Below, piece by piece: positions 8,725 to 18,202 of a DNA stretch of 64,000 bases. The notes below the pieces were generated by a model. The model was not told the origin of the DNA. It made no database searches and saw nothing but the letters and a program-made list of their open reading frames with translations. How positions within the stretch are numbered: the first letter of the stretch is position 1; each line of letters opens with the position of its first letter. The position numbers and the translations under genes were made by a program. The stretch is from the NCBI GenBank assembly GCA_963752225.1, contig CAVVXS010000007.1, forward strand, positions 1,488,001 through 1,552,000. The letters are read 5' to 3'. The stretch comes from JBBROS01 sp963752225 (GTDB taxonomy: Bacteria > Pseudomonadota > Alphaproteobacteria > Acetobacterales > Acetobacteraceae).

Positions 8725-9651
8725 GTGAGCGCCGCCCTCGCCCCGCGCCACCTCGTCGACCGCCTACCGCCTCTGGCTGGCCGGGTGCAAGCCGACGCCG
8801 AGCTGGCGCCGTTCACCTGGTTCCGCGTCGGCGGCCCGGCCGAGGCCTTGGTGCGGCCGGCCGGGGCCGACGATCTGGCGGCATTCCTCGCCGCCTTGCC
8901 GGCCGATGTGCCGCTGACGGTGCTCGGCGCGGCCAGCAACGTCATCGTCCGCGACGGCGGCATAGCGGGCGTGGTGCTGCGCCTTGCGCGGGGGTTCAAT
9001 GCCGTGCAGGTCGAACCGCATGGCGTCGTCGCCGGCGCCGCTTGCCTCGACGCAACGGTCGCCGAGCATGCGGCCGCCGCCGGGCTGGCCGGGCTCGAGT
9101 TCCTGTCCGGCATCCCCGGCTCGGTCGGCGGCGCGGTGGCGATGAACGCCGGCGCCTATGGCGGGGACGTCGCGTCCTGCCTCGACTGGGCCGAGATCGT
9201 CACCCGCGCCGGCGAACTGCGGCGCCTGCCCGCGACCGAGCTCGCCTTCGACTACCGCCACGCGAGCCTGCCGCCCGGCGCCGTCGTCGTGCGCGCCCGC
9301 TTCCACGCCGGACCCGGTGACCCGGCGGCCATCGCCGCCCGCATGGCGGAGATCCGCGCCAGCCGGGAGGCGACGCAGCCGGTCCGTGCCCGCACCGGCG
9401 GCAGCACGTTCCGCAACCCGCCCGGTGCCAAAGCCTGGGCGTTGATCGACGCCGCCGGTGGCCGCGGCCTCGTGCGGGGCGGCGCCCAGGTCAGTGAGAA
9501 GCATTGCAACTTCCTGCTCAACACCGGCAGCGCCACCGCGTCCGACCTCGAAGGCCTCGGCGAGGAGCTGCGCCGGCGGGTGCACGCCACCAGCGGCACC
9601 ACGCTGGAATGGGAAATCAAGCGGCTCGGCGTTCCCGGAGGCACGGCATGA
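8725..9651 (+). CDS. murB: UDP-N-acetylenolpyruvoylglucosamine reductase MurB
   Basis: FAD-dependent cytoplasmic enzyme that reduces UDP-GlcNAc-enolpyruvate to UDP-MurNAc with NADPH. From GTG 8725 it has 308 residues. FAD-binding motifs are GAASNVIVRDGGIAGVVLR and GIPGSVGGAVAMNAGAYGGD; the C-terminal substrate domain has RTGGSTFRNP and GAQVSEKHCNFLLN, where the conserved Ser-Glu-Lys neighbourhood places the catalytic residues. An in-frame GTG at 8698 lies at the end of the palindromic repeat and is less likely; neither start has a strong ribosome site. The end overlaps ddl (ATGA). Confidence 0.94.
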   Translation: MSAALAPRHLVDRLPPLAGRVQADAELAPFTWFRVGGPAEALVRPAGADDLAAFLAALPADVPLTVLGAASNVIVRDGGIAGVVLRLARGFNAVQVEPHGVVAGAACLDATVAEHAAAAGLAGLEFLSGIPGSVGGAVAMNAGAYGGDVASCLDWAEIVTRAGELRRLPATELAFDYRHASLPPGAVVVRARFHAGPGDPAAIAARMAEIRASREATQPVRARTGGSTFRNPPGAKAWALIDAAGGRGLVRGGAQVSEKHCNFLLNTGSATASDLEGLGEELRRRVHATSGTTLEWEIKRLGVPGGTA

Positions 9652-10568
9652 AGCGCGTCGCAGTCCTTTACGGCGGCATGTCGGCCGAGCGTGAAGTCAG
9701 CCTGTCCTCGGGCCGCCAGGTCATCGCCGCCCTGCGCGAGGCGGGGTTCGACGTCATCCCCGTCCTGGTCGGCGACGACCTGCGCGCCGTCATAGCGGCC
9801 CTGGATCCTAGGCCCGACGCCGTGTTCAACGCGCTGCACGGCCGTTTCGGCGAGGACGGCGCCATTCAGGGCGTGCTCGATTGGCTGGGCATCCCCTATA
9901 CCCATTCCGGCGTGCGCGCCTCGGCGCTCGCGATGGACAAGGCCGCGGCCAAAGCCGTCTTCGCCGCCGCCGGCCTGCCGGTCGCCCGCGGCCGCGTGGT
10001 GGACGTCGCCGAACTCGAGCACCACGACCCGGTGCCGCTGCCCTACGTCGTCAAGCCGGTCAACGAAGGCTCTTCGGTCGGCGTCGAAATCCTGCTGCAC
10101 GGCGACAACCGGCGGGCGGAGATCGCCCGCGGCTGGCGCTTCGGGCCGACCGCCATGGTCGAGGAGTATATCGCCGGCCGCGAGCTGACCGTCGCGGTCA
10201 TGGGCGACCGCGCGCTGGCGGTGACCGAGATCCATGCCGACGCCGGCGCTTTCTACGACTACGAAAGCAAGTACGGCGACGGCGGCAGCCATCACCAGGT
10301 GCCGGCCGCGGTCCCGCCCGACACCTATGCCCAGGCCATGGACGTGGCGCTGGCCGCCCACCAAGCGCTCGGCTGCCGGGGCGCCAGCCGGGCGGACTTC
10401 CGCTTCGACGACACCGGCGAGCAGCCCGGCCGCCTGGTGCTGCTGGAAGTCAACACCCAGCCCGGCCTGACGCCGACCAGCCTGCTGCCGGAGCAAGCGG
10501 CGCATCTCGGCATCTCGTTTCCCCGGCTGTGCGCCTGGATGGTGGAGAACGCGGCGTGTCGCGCGTGA
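9648..10568 (+). CDS. ddl: D-alanine--D-alanine ligase
   Basis: ATP-grasp enzyme that makes the D-Ala-D-Ala dipeptide used by MurF. The 306 residues begin VAVLYGGMSAEREVSLSSG, followed by ALHGRFGEDGAIQGVLDWL, PYTHSGVRASALAMDK, PYVVKPVNEGSSVGVEI (ATP-grasp lysine and serine loop), EEYIAGRELTVAVMGD, YDYESKYGDGGSHHQVPA, and the metal-binding LEVNTQPGLTPTSLLPEQA. This is the compact DdlB-like form typical of dcw clusters. The start overlaps the murB stop and the end overlaps ftsQ by 13 bases. Confidence 0.95.
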   Translation: MKRVAVLYGGMSAEREVSLSSGRQVIAALREAGFDVIPVLVGDDLRAVIAALDPRPDAVFNALHGRFGEDGAIQGVLDWLGIPYTHSGVRASALAMDKAAAKAVFAAAGLPVARGRVVDVAELEHHDPVPLPYVVKPVNEGSSVGVEILLHGDNRRAEIARGWRFGPTAMVEEYIAGRELTVAVMGDRALAVTEIHADAGAFYDYESKYGDGGSHHQVPAAVPPDTYAQAMDVALAAHQALGCRGASRADFRFDDTGEQPGRLVLLEVNTQPGLTPTSLLPEQAAHLGISFPRLCAWMVENAACRA

Positions 10569-11476
10569 ACCCCCGCCTGGCCGTGGGCGAGCGGCCGACC
10601 GTAACCCTGCGCACGCCGGCCAAGCCGCCCCGCGCCTATGCCGCGCGGCCGTCGCGCCTCGGCCTGCTGCTGCGGCGGCAGCGGCGGCGGATGATCCCGG
10701 CCGCGCTCGTGCTGCTGGCGCTCGGCGGCCTCGGCGCGCTTGCCACCACCGTGCGCTCGCTGCAGCCCGGCGCTTCGGTCGCCAATTGGCGCGAGCGGGT
10801 CGGCAATGCGGTCGGCCTGCCGGTGCGTGACGTGGTGGTGGAAGGCCGCGAAAAGACGCCCGAGCCGATGCTGCGCGCCGCCCTCGGCGTCAGCGTCGGC
10901 GACAAGCTGCTCGGCTTCTCGCTCGATGCCGCCCGCGCCCGCATCGAGCAGCTCGCCTGGGTGCAGACGGCGACCGTCGAACGCCGCCTGCCCGGCACGG
11001 TCGTCGTCACCCTGGTCGAGCGCCGCCCCTTTGCAGTCTGGCAGGCGGGCGGCAAGTTCGTGCTCATCGACCGCCGCGGGCAGGTCGTCGTCGAGCAGGA
11101 CCCGGCCAAGGACGCGACCGCTTTTGCCACCCTGCCGCTCGTGGTGGGTGCCGGTGCGCCCGACGCCGCCGCCGCGCTGATCGACACCCTGACCGGCTTC
11201 CCCGAGCTGCGCGCCCGTGTGGTCGCGGCGGTGCGGGTCGGCGAGCGGCGCTGGAACCTGCGGCTGCACAACGGCGCCGACGTGCTGCTGCCCGAAGGCC
11301 AGGAGGCGGCGGCGCTCGGACGCCTGATGGACCTGCAATCGAGCCAGCAGATCCTGGACCGGCCGCTGCAGTCGGTGGACATGCGGCTGGCCGACCGGCT
11401 GGTGGTGCGGCCGGCGCCGGAGCCCAAGCCGGCGGTTCCCGGCCCTGCCAACCAGAACCAGAAGCGGCCGACATGA
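10556..11476 (+). CDS. ftsQ: Cell division protein FtsQ
   Basis: Bitopic divisome protein linking cytoplasmic and periplasmic division proteins. From GTG 10556 it has 306 residues: a basic, proline-rich cytoplasmic tail of about 40 residues, one membrane segment (AALVLLALGGLGALATTV), then a POTRA domain starting near VRDVVVEGREKTPEPMLRAAL and the beta domain with WVQTATVERRLPGTVVVTLVE. The C-terminal tail is Pro/Lys-rich. Position between ddl and ftsA fits. GTG 10565 is an alternative start; no clear ribosome site separates the two. Confidence 0.9.
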   Translation: MSRVNPRLAVGERPTVTLRTPAKPPRAYAARPSRLGLLLRRQRRRMIPAALVLLALGGLGALATTVRSLQPGASVANWRERVGNAVGLPVRDVVVEGREKTPEPMLRAALGVSVGDKLLGFSLDAARARIEQLAWVQTATVERRLPGTVVVTLVERRPFAVWQAGGKFVLIDRRGQVVVEQDPAKDATAFATLPLVVGAGAPDAAAALIDTLTGFPELRARVVAAVRVGERRWNLRLHNGADVLLPEGQEAAALGRLMDLQSSQQILDRPLQSVDMRLADRLVVRPAPEPKPAVPGPANQNQKRPT

Positions 11477-12849
11477 AGGACATGCTCCGTCCCCGCCTCG
11501 AGCGCATCGAACCGGCCGCCTCCAAAGGCCCCGGCGCCGGGCCGATCGTGCCCGGGATGGGCATTCCGGAACTCGGCCGCACCCCCGGCATGCCGCCGGA
11601 ACAGCCGAAGCCGAAGCCGCTGCGGCCGGGTCCGTTCGGCGTGGTGGACGTCGGCAGCACCAAGATCTGCTGCCTGATCGGACGCGTCGATCCGGACGGG
11701 GGCTTGCGGGTGACCGGCTTCGGCATGACCGCCTCGCGCGGCGTGCGGCTGGGCGGCATCACCGACCTCGGCCTCGCCGAGCGGGCGGTGCGGGACGCCG
11801 TCGGCACGGCCGAGCAGATGGCGCAGCTCCGCCTGCGTCAGGTGGTCGTGAACCTGAGCTGCGGCCATCCCGAAAGCCGGCAGGTCAACCTGCAATGGCC
11901 GATCGGCGGCCGTCCGGTAACGGAACAGGATCTGAAGCGCCTGGTGAGCGACGGCCGCGGCCGCGCCTCCTACGACGGCCGCGACACCATCCACTGCCTG
12001 CCGCTCGGCTTCGACGTGGACGAGACGCCGGGCGTGGTCGATCCGCGCGGGCTGCATTGCGAGCAGCTGATCGCGCGGCTGCACGTGGTCGACGCCGGGG
12101 CCACCGCGCTGCGCAACCTGATCGGCATGGTGGAGGGCGCGGAGCTCTATGTGTCCGAACTGGTCAGCGCGCCGTTCGCCGCCGGTCTCGCGACGCTCGT
12201 GCCGGACGAGCGCGAGCTGGGCGCGACCGTCATCGACATGGGCGGCGGCACCACCGACATCGCCGTGTTCAGCGACAACCACGCCATCCACACCGCGCAG
12301 CTGCCGGTTGGCGGCGGCCATGTGACCAACGACATCGCTCGCCTGCTGAGCACCCCGGTCGCCCATGCCGAACGGCTCAAGACGCTGTACGGCACCGCCC
12401 AGGGCAGCCCGGACGACGAGCGCGAAATGCTGCCCGTGCCGCTGGTCGGCGAGGAGGAGCATCACATCCACCGCGTTCCCCGCAGCCAAGTGGTCGGCAT
12501 CATCCGGCCACGGCTGGAGGAAACGTTCGAGCTGGTGCGCGACCGGCTCGAGGCGGCTGGGCTGGCGCGCGAATCGGGCAACCGAATCGTGCTCACCGGC
12601 GGTGCCAGCCAACTGGTGGGGGTGCGCGAGATGGCCGCCCGCATGCTCGACCGGCAGGTGCGGATCGGCCGGCCGCAAGGGGTGCGCGGACTGCCGGATC
12701 TGCACGACGGCCCGGCCTTCGCCACCGCCGTGGGCCTGCTGCACTGGGCGTCCGGCGCCGGGCGCAGCCTGGTGGACATCAACCTCGATGACGACACCCC
12801 GCCGAGCATATGGCGGCGCTTCGTTAATTTCGTACGCGACAGAGTCTAA
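11473..12849 (+). CDS. ftsA: Cell division protein FtsA
   Basis: Actin-like ATPase that tethers FtsZ filaments to the inner membrane. The 458 residues contain the phosphate-1 loop FGVVDVGSTKICCLIGR, the 1C domain, ATVIDMGGGTTDIAVFSDN (phosphate-2), and RIVLTGGASQLVGVREMAARML (adenosine loop). The C-terminal PPSIWRRFVNFVRDRV is a typical amphipathic membrane-targeting helix. The N-terminus carries about 54 extra residues rich in Pro, Gly and Lys before the actin fold, longer than in enterobacteria. The ATG overlaps the ftsQ stop. A 103-base gap separates it from ftsZ. Confidence 0.95.
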   Translation: MKDMLRPRLERIEPAASKGPGAGPIVPGMGIPELGRTPGMPPEQPKPKPLRPGPFGVVDVGSTKICCLIGRVDPDGGLRVTGFGMTASRGVRLGGITDLGLAERAVRDAVGTAEQMAQLRLRQVVVNLSCGHPESRQVNLQWPIGGRPVTEQDLKRLVSDGRGRASYDGRDTIHCLPLGFDVDETPGVVDPRGLHCEQLIARLHVVDAGATALRNLIGMVEGAELYVSELVSAPFAAGLATLVPDERELGATVIDMGGGTTDIAVFSDNHAIHTAQLPVGGGHVTNDIARLLSTPVAHAERLKTLYGTAQGSPDDEREMLPVPLVGEEEHHIHRVPRSQVVGIIRPRLEETFELVRDRLEAAGLARESGNRIVLTGGASQLVGVREMAARMLDRQVRIGRPQGVRGLPDLHDGPAFATAVGLLHWASGAGRSLVDINLDDDTPPSIWRRFVNFVRDRV

Positions 12850-12952
12850 GCGAGCCCGAATCCAAAAGACTGTGCCAACACCTTAACGAATTCCAACGAA
12901 CCCTCACCCGCCGCGGCCCGATCGACTGCGACAAAAGCCTGGGAGCCCGACC

Positions 12953-14500
12953 ATGACCCTTAACCTCACCGTCCCCGTGCAGACCCACACCGACTTCACG
13001 CCGCGGATCACCGTAATCGGCGTCGGCGGCGGCGGCACCAACGCGGTCGACAACATGATCGCCTCGGGGCTTGCGGGCGTCGATTTCGTGGTCGCCAACA
13101 CCGACGCGCAGCAGCTGATGCACAGCAAGGCCGACCGCCGCATCCAACTCGGGCCGCATCTGACCCAGGGGCTCGGCGCCGGCGCCAAGCCGGAGATCGG
13201 CCGGGCCGCGGCGCAGGAAGCGGCCGACGAGCTGATGCGGCATCTCGAGGGCACCCACATGGTGTTCATCACCGCCGGCATGGGCGGCGGCACCGGCACC
13301 GGCGCCGCCCCGGTGATCGCCCAGCTCGCCCGCGAGCGCGGCGTGCTGACGGTCGGCGTCGTGACCAAGCCGTTCAACTTCGAAGGCGGACGCCGCACCA
13401 AGGCCGCCGAGCAGGGCATCGCCGAGCTGCAGCAATACGTCGACACCCTGATCGTGATCCCGAACCAGAACCTGTTCAGGCTCGCCAACGAGCGGACCGG
13501 CTGGAAGGAAGCGTTCAAGATGGCCGACAACGTCCTCTACATGGGCGTGCGCGGCGTGACCGACCTGATGATGTCGCCCGGCCTCGTGAACCTCGACTTC
13601 GCCGACATCCGCACCGTGATGGCCGAGATGGGCAAGGCGATGATGGGCACCGGCGAGGCGGACGGCGACAACCGCGCCATTCGCGCCGCGGAGGCCGCGA
13701 TCAGCAACCCGCTGCTGGAGGACACCTCGATGGCGGGCGCCCGCGGCCTGCTGATCAACATCACCGGTGGCGAGGACATGACCCTGTTCGAGGTGGACCA
13801 GGCCGCCAACCGCATCCGCGAGGAGGTCGCCGACGACGCCAACATCATCTTCGGCTCGGCCGTGGACGAGAACCTGTCCGGGCGGGTCCGGGTGTCGGTG
13901 GTCGCGACCGGCATCGACCTCGGCAGCCAGATCGAAGCGTCCCGCCCGCGCCTGGTCGCGGTCGGCGGCAGCGGGCAGCCCGCCGCCGCCGTCGCGCAAC
14001 CGACGGGACCGGCCCCGATCGGCCTGACGCCGTCGGGCGCCGGCTATGCGACGCAGATGTCCGCGCCGCATTTGCTGACGCCCCGGCCGACGCCGGTCGA
14101 GCACAGCTACGCCGCGCAGCCCGATCAGCAGCAGGCCGGCGCCGCGTCGCAGCATGGCCGCCCCTACGTGCCGCCGGCGCCGGTGCCGCGCCCGGCCGGC
14201 TCGCACCGCAGCGCCATCTTCTCGGAGCCGAGCCACACGCTGGTGTCCAATCCGGGCGGCAACCCGGGCGCCGCCGCGCCGTCCCCGGCGCGGTCGCTGT
14301 TCGGCATGGTGACCCGCAGCATGCGCAGCCGGGCGGCGCAGGCGGAGTCGGGCGGGTTTGCCGAGCAGCGGAGCGAGCCGCAGCGGGCCGAGCCGAGCTT
14401 CCCCGCGCCGAGCGCGTCGGTGACGCCCTCGCAACCGCAGCAACCGCCGGACGAGGCGCTCGAAATCCCGGCTTTCCTGCGCCGTCAGACATCCAACTAA
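12953..14500 (+). CDS. ftsZ: Cell division GTPase FtsZ
   Basis: Tubulin-like GTPase that forms the division ring. In 515 residues the GTPase core shows TVIGVGGGGTNAVDNMI, the signature GMGGGTGTGAAPVIAQLA, NLDFADIRTVMAEMGKAMMG, and the synergy region GSAVDENLSGRVRVSVVATGI. A linker of about 160 residues rich in Pro, Ala and Gln follows, then the conserved C-terminal peptide EIPAFLRRQ that binds FtsA and other partners. The long linker is typical of alphaproteobacteria. The start is preceded by GGGAG at a good distance. Confidence 0.97.
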   Translation: MTLNLTVPVQTHTDFTPRITVIGVGGGGTNAVDNMIASGLAGVDFVVANTDAQQLMHSKADRRIQLGPHLTQGLGAGAKPEIGRAAAQEAADELMRHLEGTHMVFITAGMGGGTGTGAAPVIAQLARERGVLTVGVVTKPFNFEGGRRTKAAEQGIAELQQYVDTLIVIPNQNLFRLANERTGWKEAFKMADNVLYMGVRGVTDLMMSPGLVNLDFADIRTVMAEMGKAMMGTGEADGDNRAIRAAEAAISNPLLEDTSMAGARGLLINITGGEDMTLFEVDQAANRIREEVADDANIIFGSAVDENLSGRVRVSVVATGIDLGSQIEASRPRLVAVGGSGQPAAAVAQPTGPAPIGLTPSGAGYATQMSAPHLLTPRPTPVEHSYAAQPDQQQAGAASQHGRPYVPPAPVPRPAGSHRSAIFSEPSHTLVSNPGGNPGAAAPSPARSLFGMVTRSMRSRAAQAESGGFAEQRSEPQRAEPSFPAPSASVTPSQPQQPPDEALEIPAFLRRQTSN

Positions 14501-14546
14501 ATCGTTCCTCGTCAGTAGGTTACACGGTAATATTGAGAAACATAGT

Positions 14547-14578
14547 TTGACTTGGCTGCTCTGGTGCACTGCGAATAG
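14547..14578 (+). promoter_or_regulatory. Possible promoter before lpxC
   Basis: In the 146-base gap between ftsZ and lpxC, TTGACT at 14547-14552 resembles a -35 box. The best matching -10-like hexamer, GAATAG at 14573-14578, gives a long 20-base spacer. The gap is distinctly more AT-rich than its surroundings, which fits a promoter, but the -10 match is weak. Confidence 0.3.
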
Positions 14579-14646
14579 GGTGCAACCAGGGCGCCGGTGT
14601 CGCGTCCGAGTTATGCCTTGCTCGTGCGGGCAACCCGAGGATGCGA

Positions 14647-15586
14647 ATGGACGGTTTCAACTTCCTGCCCACCACTGAGCGGCCTGGCCTGTCCACGGCG
14701 GGAGCCCTGCAGCGGACGTTGCAGTCGGCGATTTCCTGCACCGGCGTGGCGCTGCATTCTGGTGAGCGGGTCCATGTCCGTCTGCTTCCGGCGCCGGCCG
14801 GGCACGGGATCAAGTTCCGGCGGATCGATCGCGGCGTCACCATCGCCGCCCGGTTCGACACCGTGGTCGACACCAAGCTCTGCACCGTCATCGCCGACCC
14901 GGCGCATCCCGACGTTCGGGTTGGGACGATCGAGCACTTGATGGCCGCGCTGTCGGCCACCGGCGTCGACAACCTTGTCGTCGAGGTCGACGGCGCCGAA
15001 TTGCCGGTTCTGGACGGCTCGGCCGAGCCGTGGATGTTCTTGCTGGAATGCGCCGGCGTGTCGATCCAGGCCGTGCCGCGGCAAGTGGTCGAGGTATTGC
15101 GGGTCGTTCGGGTGGAGGATGGCGACGCGTTCGTCGAGTTGCGTCCGAACCAGGACGGCCTCGACCTCGCTTTGTCGATCGAGTTCGAACTCGGCGGCAA
15201 TCGGCCGGCAGGCGCTGTCGATCGAGCTCGAGACCGAGACCTTCCGGCGCGAACTGGCACGGTGCCGGACGTTCGCCCACAAGCACGAGATCAACGGGCT
15301 GCAGCAGGCGGGCCTCGCCCGTGGCGGCAGCCTCGACAACGCGGTGGTGGTGGACGGCGCGCAGGTGCTGAACCCGGCCGGGCTGCGGATGCCGGACGAG
15401 TTCGTGCGCCATAAGCTGCTGGATGCGGTGGGCGACCTCGCCCTGGCCGGCGGCCCGCTGCAGGCCCGCTTCGTTGGCCACAAGTCCGGCCATCGGTTGA
15501 ACAACCGGCTGCTGCATGCCTTGTTCGCCGATGCGGCGAACTGGCGCCTGGCCGCGGAGGCGGAGCAGACCCTGATCGCTGCCTGA
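14647..15586 (+). CDS. lpxC: UDP-3-O-acyl-GlcNAc deacetylase LpxC, with a +1 frameshift
   Basis: Zinc amidase that commits UDP-3-O-acyl-GlcNAc to lipid A synthesis. The N-terminal half (ISCTGVALHSGERVHVRLLP, GTIEHLMAALSATGVDNLVVE with the zinc His, ELPVLDGSAEPW) reads in one frame to about 15200. The C-terminal half (IGRQALSIELETE, CRTFAHKHEI, EFVRHKLLDAVGDLAL with the other zinc His and Asp, GHKSGHRLNNRLL) continues in the next frame to the TGA at 15584-15586. Dropping one base near 15195-15203 gives an intact protein of about 312 residues. Both halves are well conserved, so a sequence error is favoured. ATG 14647 is preferred over 14641 because GAGG (14637-14640) then sits six bases upstream. 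Confidence 0.9.
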
Positions 15587-15627
15587 GACCGCTTCAAGCC
15601 CGGGCGGTCCATGCTATAGAGCGTTGC

Positions 15628-16482
15628 ATGATCAACACCCGCCTGCTCCTGCCCATGCTGCTGCTGCTGTCCGGCTGCGAGACGCTGAGTTCGCTCGCGC
15701 CATGGAACGGCAAGAACGCGACGCTGGCGCCGAAGGTCGATCCGGCCAGCAAGACGGTGGACGACCTTTATAACAACGGCGTCGACGCGCTGAACCAGAA
15801 GCGCTACCGCGCTGCCGTCGAGCAGTTCGACGCGGTCGAGCAGAACTACCCCTACTCGTCCTGGGCCGTGAACGCACAGCTGATGCACGGCTACACCGAA
15901 TACCTGCAGAACCATTACACGGAGGCGGTGGGCGCGCTCGATCGCTATATCCAGCTGCACCCGACCAGCGCTAACGTGTCATACGCCTATTATTTGCGGG
16001 CACTGTGCTACTACGAGCAGATCGCTGATATCCAGCGCGACCAGAAAAGCACCGAGTTGGCGATGGCCTCGCTGCAGGACGTGGTCAACCGCTTTCCCGA
16101 CAGCGCTTACGCCCGCGACGCCCGCCTGAAGATCGATCTTTGCCGCGACCACCTCGCTGGCAAGGAGATGGAGATCGGCCGCTGGTACGAACGGCAGAAG
16201 CTGTATACCGCCGCAATCGGGCGGTTCCAGCGCGTGGTGGACGACTACCAGACCACCAATCACACGCCCGAGGCGCTGCACCGGCTGACCGAGATCTACC
16301 TGATGCTCGGACTGACCAACGAGGCCGCGCGGACTGCGGCCGTGCTGGGCCACAACTACCCGGGCAGCCCCTGGTACGAAGACAGCTACCGCAACCTGGC
16401 CGATAACGGGATCGCCCCGCCGCTCGAGAGCGCCTCGGCTTCCGGCGGCTTCTTTTCGCGTACCATCGGCAGCATCTTCTAG
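15628..16482 (+). CDS. bamD: Outer membrane assembly lipoprotein BamD
   Basis: Essential lipoprotein of the BAM complex that inserts beta-barrel proteins in the outer membrane. The 284 residues start with a lipoprotein signal (hydrophobic LLLPMLLLLSGC, Cys17 as lipid site), then five TPR-like repeats: DDLYNNGVDALNQKRYRAAVEQFDAVEQNYPYS and later VVNRFPDSAYARDARLKI, MEIGRWYERQKLYTAAIGRF, and NHTPEALHRLTEIYLMLGL. The order lpxC-bamD-recN is common in alphaproteobacteria. A TATAGA hexamer ends only 7 bases before the ATG. Confidence 0.94.
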   Translation: MINTRLLLPMLLLLSGCETLSSLAPWNGKNATLAPKVDPASKTVDDLYNNGVDALNQKRYRAAVEQFDAVEQNYPYSSWAVNAQLMHGYTEYLQNHYTEAVGALDRYIQLHPTSANVSYAYYLRALCYYEQIADIQRDQKSTELAMASLQDVVNRFPDSAYARDARLKIDLCRDHLAGKEMEIGRWYERQKLYTAAIGRFQRVVDDYQTTNHTPEALHRLTEIYLMLGLTNEAARTAAVLGHNYPGSPWYEDSYRNLADNGIAPPLESASASGGFFSRTIGSIF

Positions 16483-16498
16483 CCCCACAAAGACTCCC

Positions 16499-18202
16499 AT
16501 GCTCACGGCGCTATCGATCCGTGACGTCGTCCTGATCGAGCGGTTGGACCTGCGGTTCGGCGCCGGCCTGACCGTGCTGACCGGCGAAACCGGCGCCGGC
16601 AAGTCCATCCTGCTCGACAGCCTGGGCCTGGCCCTCGGCGCACGCGCCGACTCTGGCCTGGTTCGCGCCGGCGCCGAGCAGGCCAGCGTCACCGCCAGCT
16701 TCTTTCCCCCGGCCGGCCATCCCGTGCTCGCCTTGCTCGACGAGAACGGCATCGCGCCGGAGGACGAGGTGGTGGTGCGCCGGGTCGTGAACCGGGACGG
16801 ACGCTCCCGCGCCAGCATCAACGACCAGCCCGTCGGCGTCGGGCTGCTGCGCCGGGCCGGTCAAACGCTGGTCGAGGTCCAGGGGCAAGGCGACCAGATG
16901 GGTCTTGCCGACCCCGGCAATCACTTGGCCCTGCTCGACAGCTTCGGCGTCGACCCGGCCGTGCGCGCCGGCGTGCGGGCGGCATGGACGGCACTCCAGG
17001 ACAGCACGGCGACGCTCGACGCCGCCCGTTCGGCAATCGAGGCAGCGCAGCGGGAAGAGGACTGGCTGCGCCATGCGGTCGAGGAGTTGACCGGCCTGGC
17101 GCCGGCCGAAGGCGAGGAGGATCGACTGGCGGCCGAGCGCCAACGGCTGCAGCATGGCGAACGCCGGGCCGAAGCGATCGCCGCCGCGATCGCCGAGATC
17201 GCGCCGCGCGACCGCCGCAACGCCGGACCGGCGGCAACCTTGCGCAGCGCGAGCCGCGCCCTGCAACGCCTGTCGCCGCCCGGGCAAGAAGCGGCCGACA
17301 ACCCGGCCGGTCCGGCGCTGGCGGCCTTGGAACGGGCCGAGGAAGCGCTGGCCGAAGCGGAAACGCTGCTGAGCCGGCTCGCCAGCGAGGCCGAGGATGA
17401 CCCCCGTCTGCTGGAGCAGGCCGAGGAGCGGCTGTTCGCGCTGCGGGCAGCGGCGCGCAAGCACGGCGTCGCGGTGGCGTTCCTGCCGGCCCTGCTCGGT
17501 TCGCTGCAGGCCCGGCTCCATGCGCTCGATAGCGGCGCCGCCGAGATCGCCACGCTCGAGGCCGCGGCCCGGGCCGCGCGCGAGGCCTATGCGGCGACGG
17601 CCGCGGGGCTGAGCCGAGCGCGGGCGGGCGCGGCCAAGCGGCTGCAAGCGGCCGTGATGCAGGAACTACCGCCGTTGCGGCTGGACCGGGCGCGTTTCGT
17701 CGTCGACGTGCAGACGCAGGACGAGGCACGCTGGAACGCCAACGGCGCCGACCAGGTCCGCTTCCTGATCGCCACCAACCCCGGCCAGGCGCCCGGCGCA
17801 TTGGAGAAGATCGCCTCGGGCGGCGAGCTGTCGCGGCTCATGCTGGCGCTGAAAGTGGCGCTGGCGGGTGGCGGCACGGTGCCGACCCTGGTGTTCGACG
17901 AGGTCGACAGCGGCGTCGGCGGCGCCACCGCGGCGGCCGTCGGCGAGCGGCTTGCCCGCGTCGCCGACGACGTGCAGGTGCTGGTGGTGACGCACAGCCC
18001 GCAAGTGGCGGCCCGCGGCACTTCGCACCTGCAAGTCCGCAAGCAGGCGGCGCGCGGCCGGGCCGAAACCAGCGTCGTGCCGCTCGACCATGACGCAAGG
18101 CGGGAGGAGATCGCCCGCATGCTGGCCGGCGAAACCGTCACCGCTGCCGCCCGCGCCGCTGCGGACAGCTTGCTGGGGGTTGCGTGCCCGACGCTGCTGT
18201 AA
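16499..18202 (+). CDS. recN: DNA repair protein RecN
   Basis: SMC-like ATPase acting in double-strand break repair. The 567 residues have an N-terminal Walker A, LTGETGAGKSILLDSLGLAL, the QGQGDQMGLADPGNHLALLD segment, a central Ala/Glu/Arg-rich coiled coil from about residue 160 to 370, the signature EKIASGGELSRLMLALK, and Walker B TLVFDEVDSGVGGATAAAVG followed by LVVTHSPQVAARG. It follows bamD by 16 bases and its end overlaps the ligA GTG start by 19 bases, so the three are probably co-transcribed. Confidence 0.95.
   Translation: MLTALSIRDVVLIERLDLRFGAGLTVLTGETGAGKSILLDSLGLALGARADSGLVRAGAEQASVTASFFPPAGHPVLALLDENGIAPEDEVVVRRVVNRDGRSRASINDQPVGVGLLRRAGQTLVEVQGQGDQMGLADPGNHLALLDSFGVDPAVRAGVRAAWTALQDSTATLDAARSAIEAAQREEDWLRHAVEELTGLAPAEGEEDRLAAERQRLQHGERRAEAIAAAIAEIAPRDRRNAGPAATLRSASRALQRLSPPGQEAADNPAGPALAALERAEEALAEAETLLSRLASEAEDDPRLLEQAEERLFALRAAARKHGVAVAFLPALLGSLQARLHALDSGAAEIATLEAAARAAREAYAATAAGLSRARAGAAKRLQAAVMQELPPLRLDRARFVVDVQTQDEARWNANGADQVRFLIATNPGQAPGALEKIASGGELSRLMLALKVALAGGGTVPTLVFDEVDSGVGGATAAAVGERLARVADDVQVLVVTHSPQVAARGTSHLQVRKQAARGRAETSVVPLDHDARREEIARMLAGETVTAAARAAADSLLGVACPTLL

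Noticed and set aside
15615..15628. TATAGA seven bases before the bamD ATG, possible leaderless transcript
   Set aside because: The -35 partner is poor (CTTCAA) and one hexamer is not enough to claim leaderless transcription.
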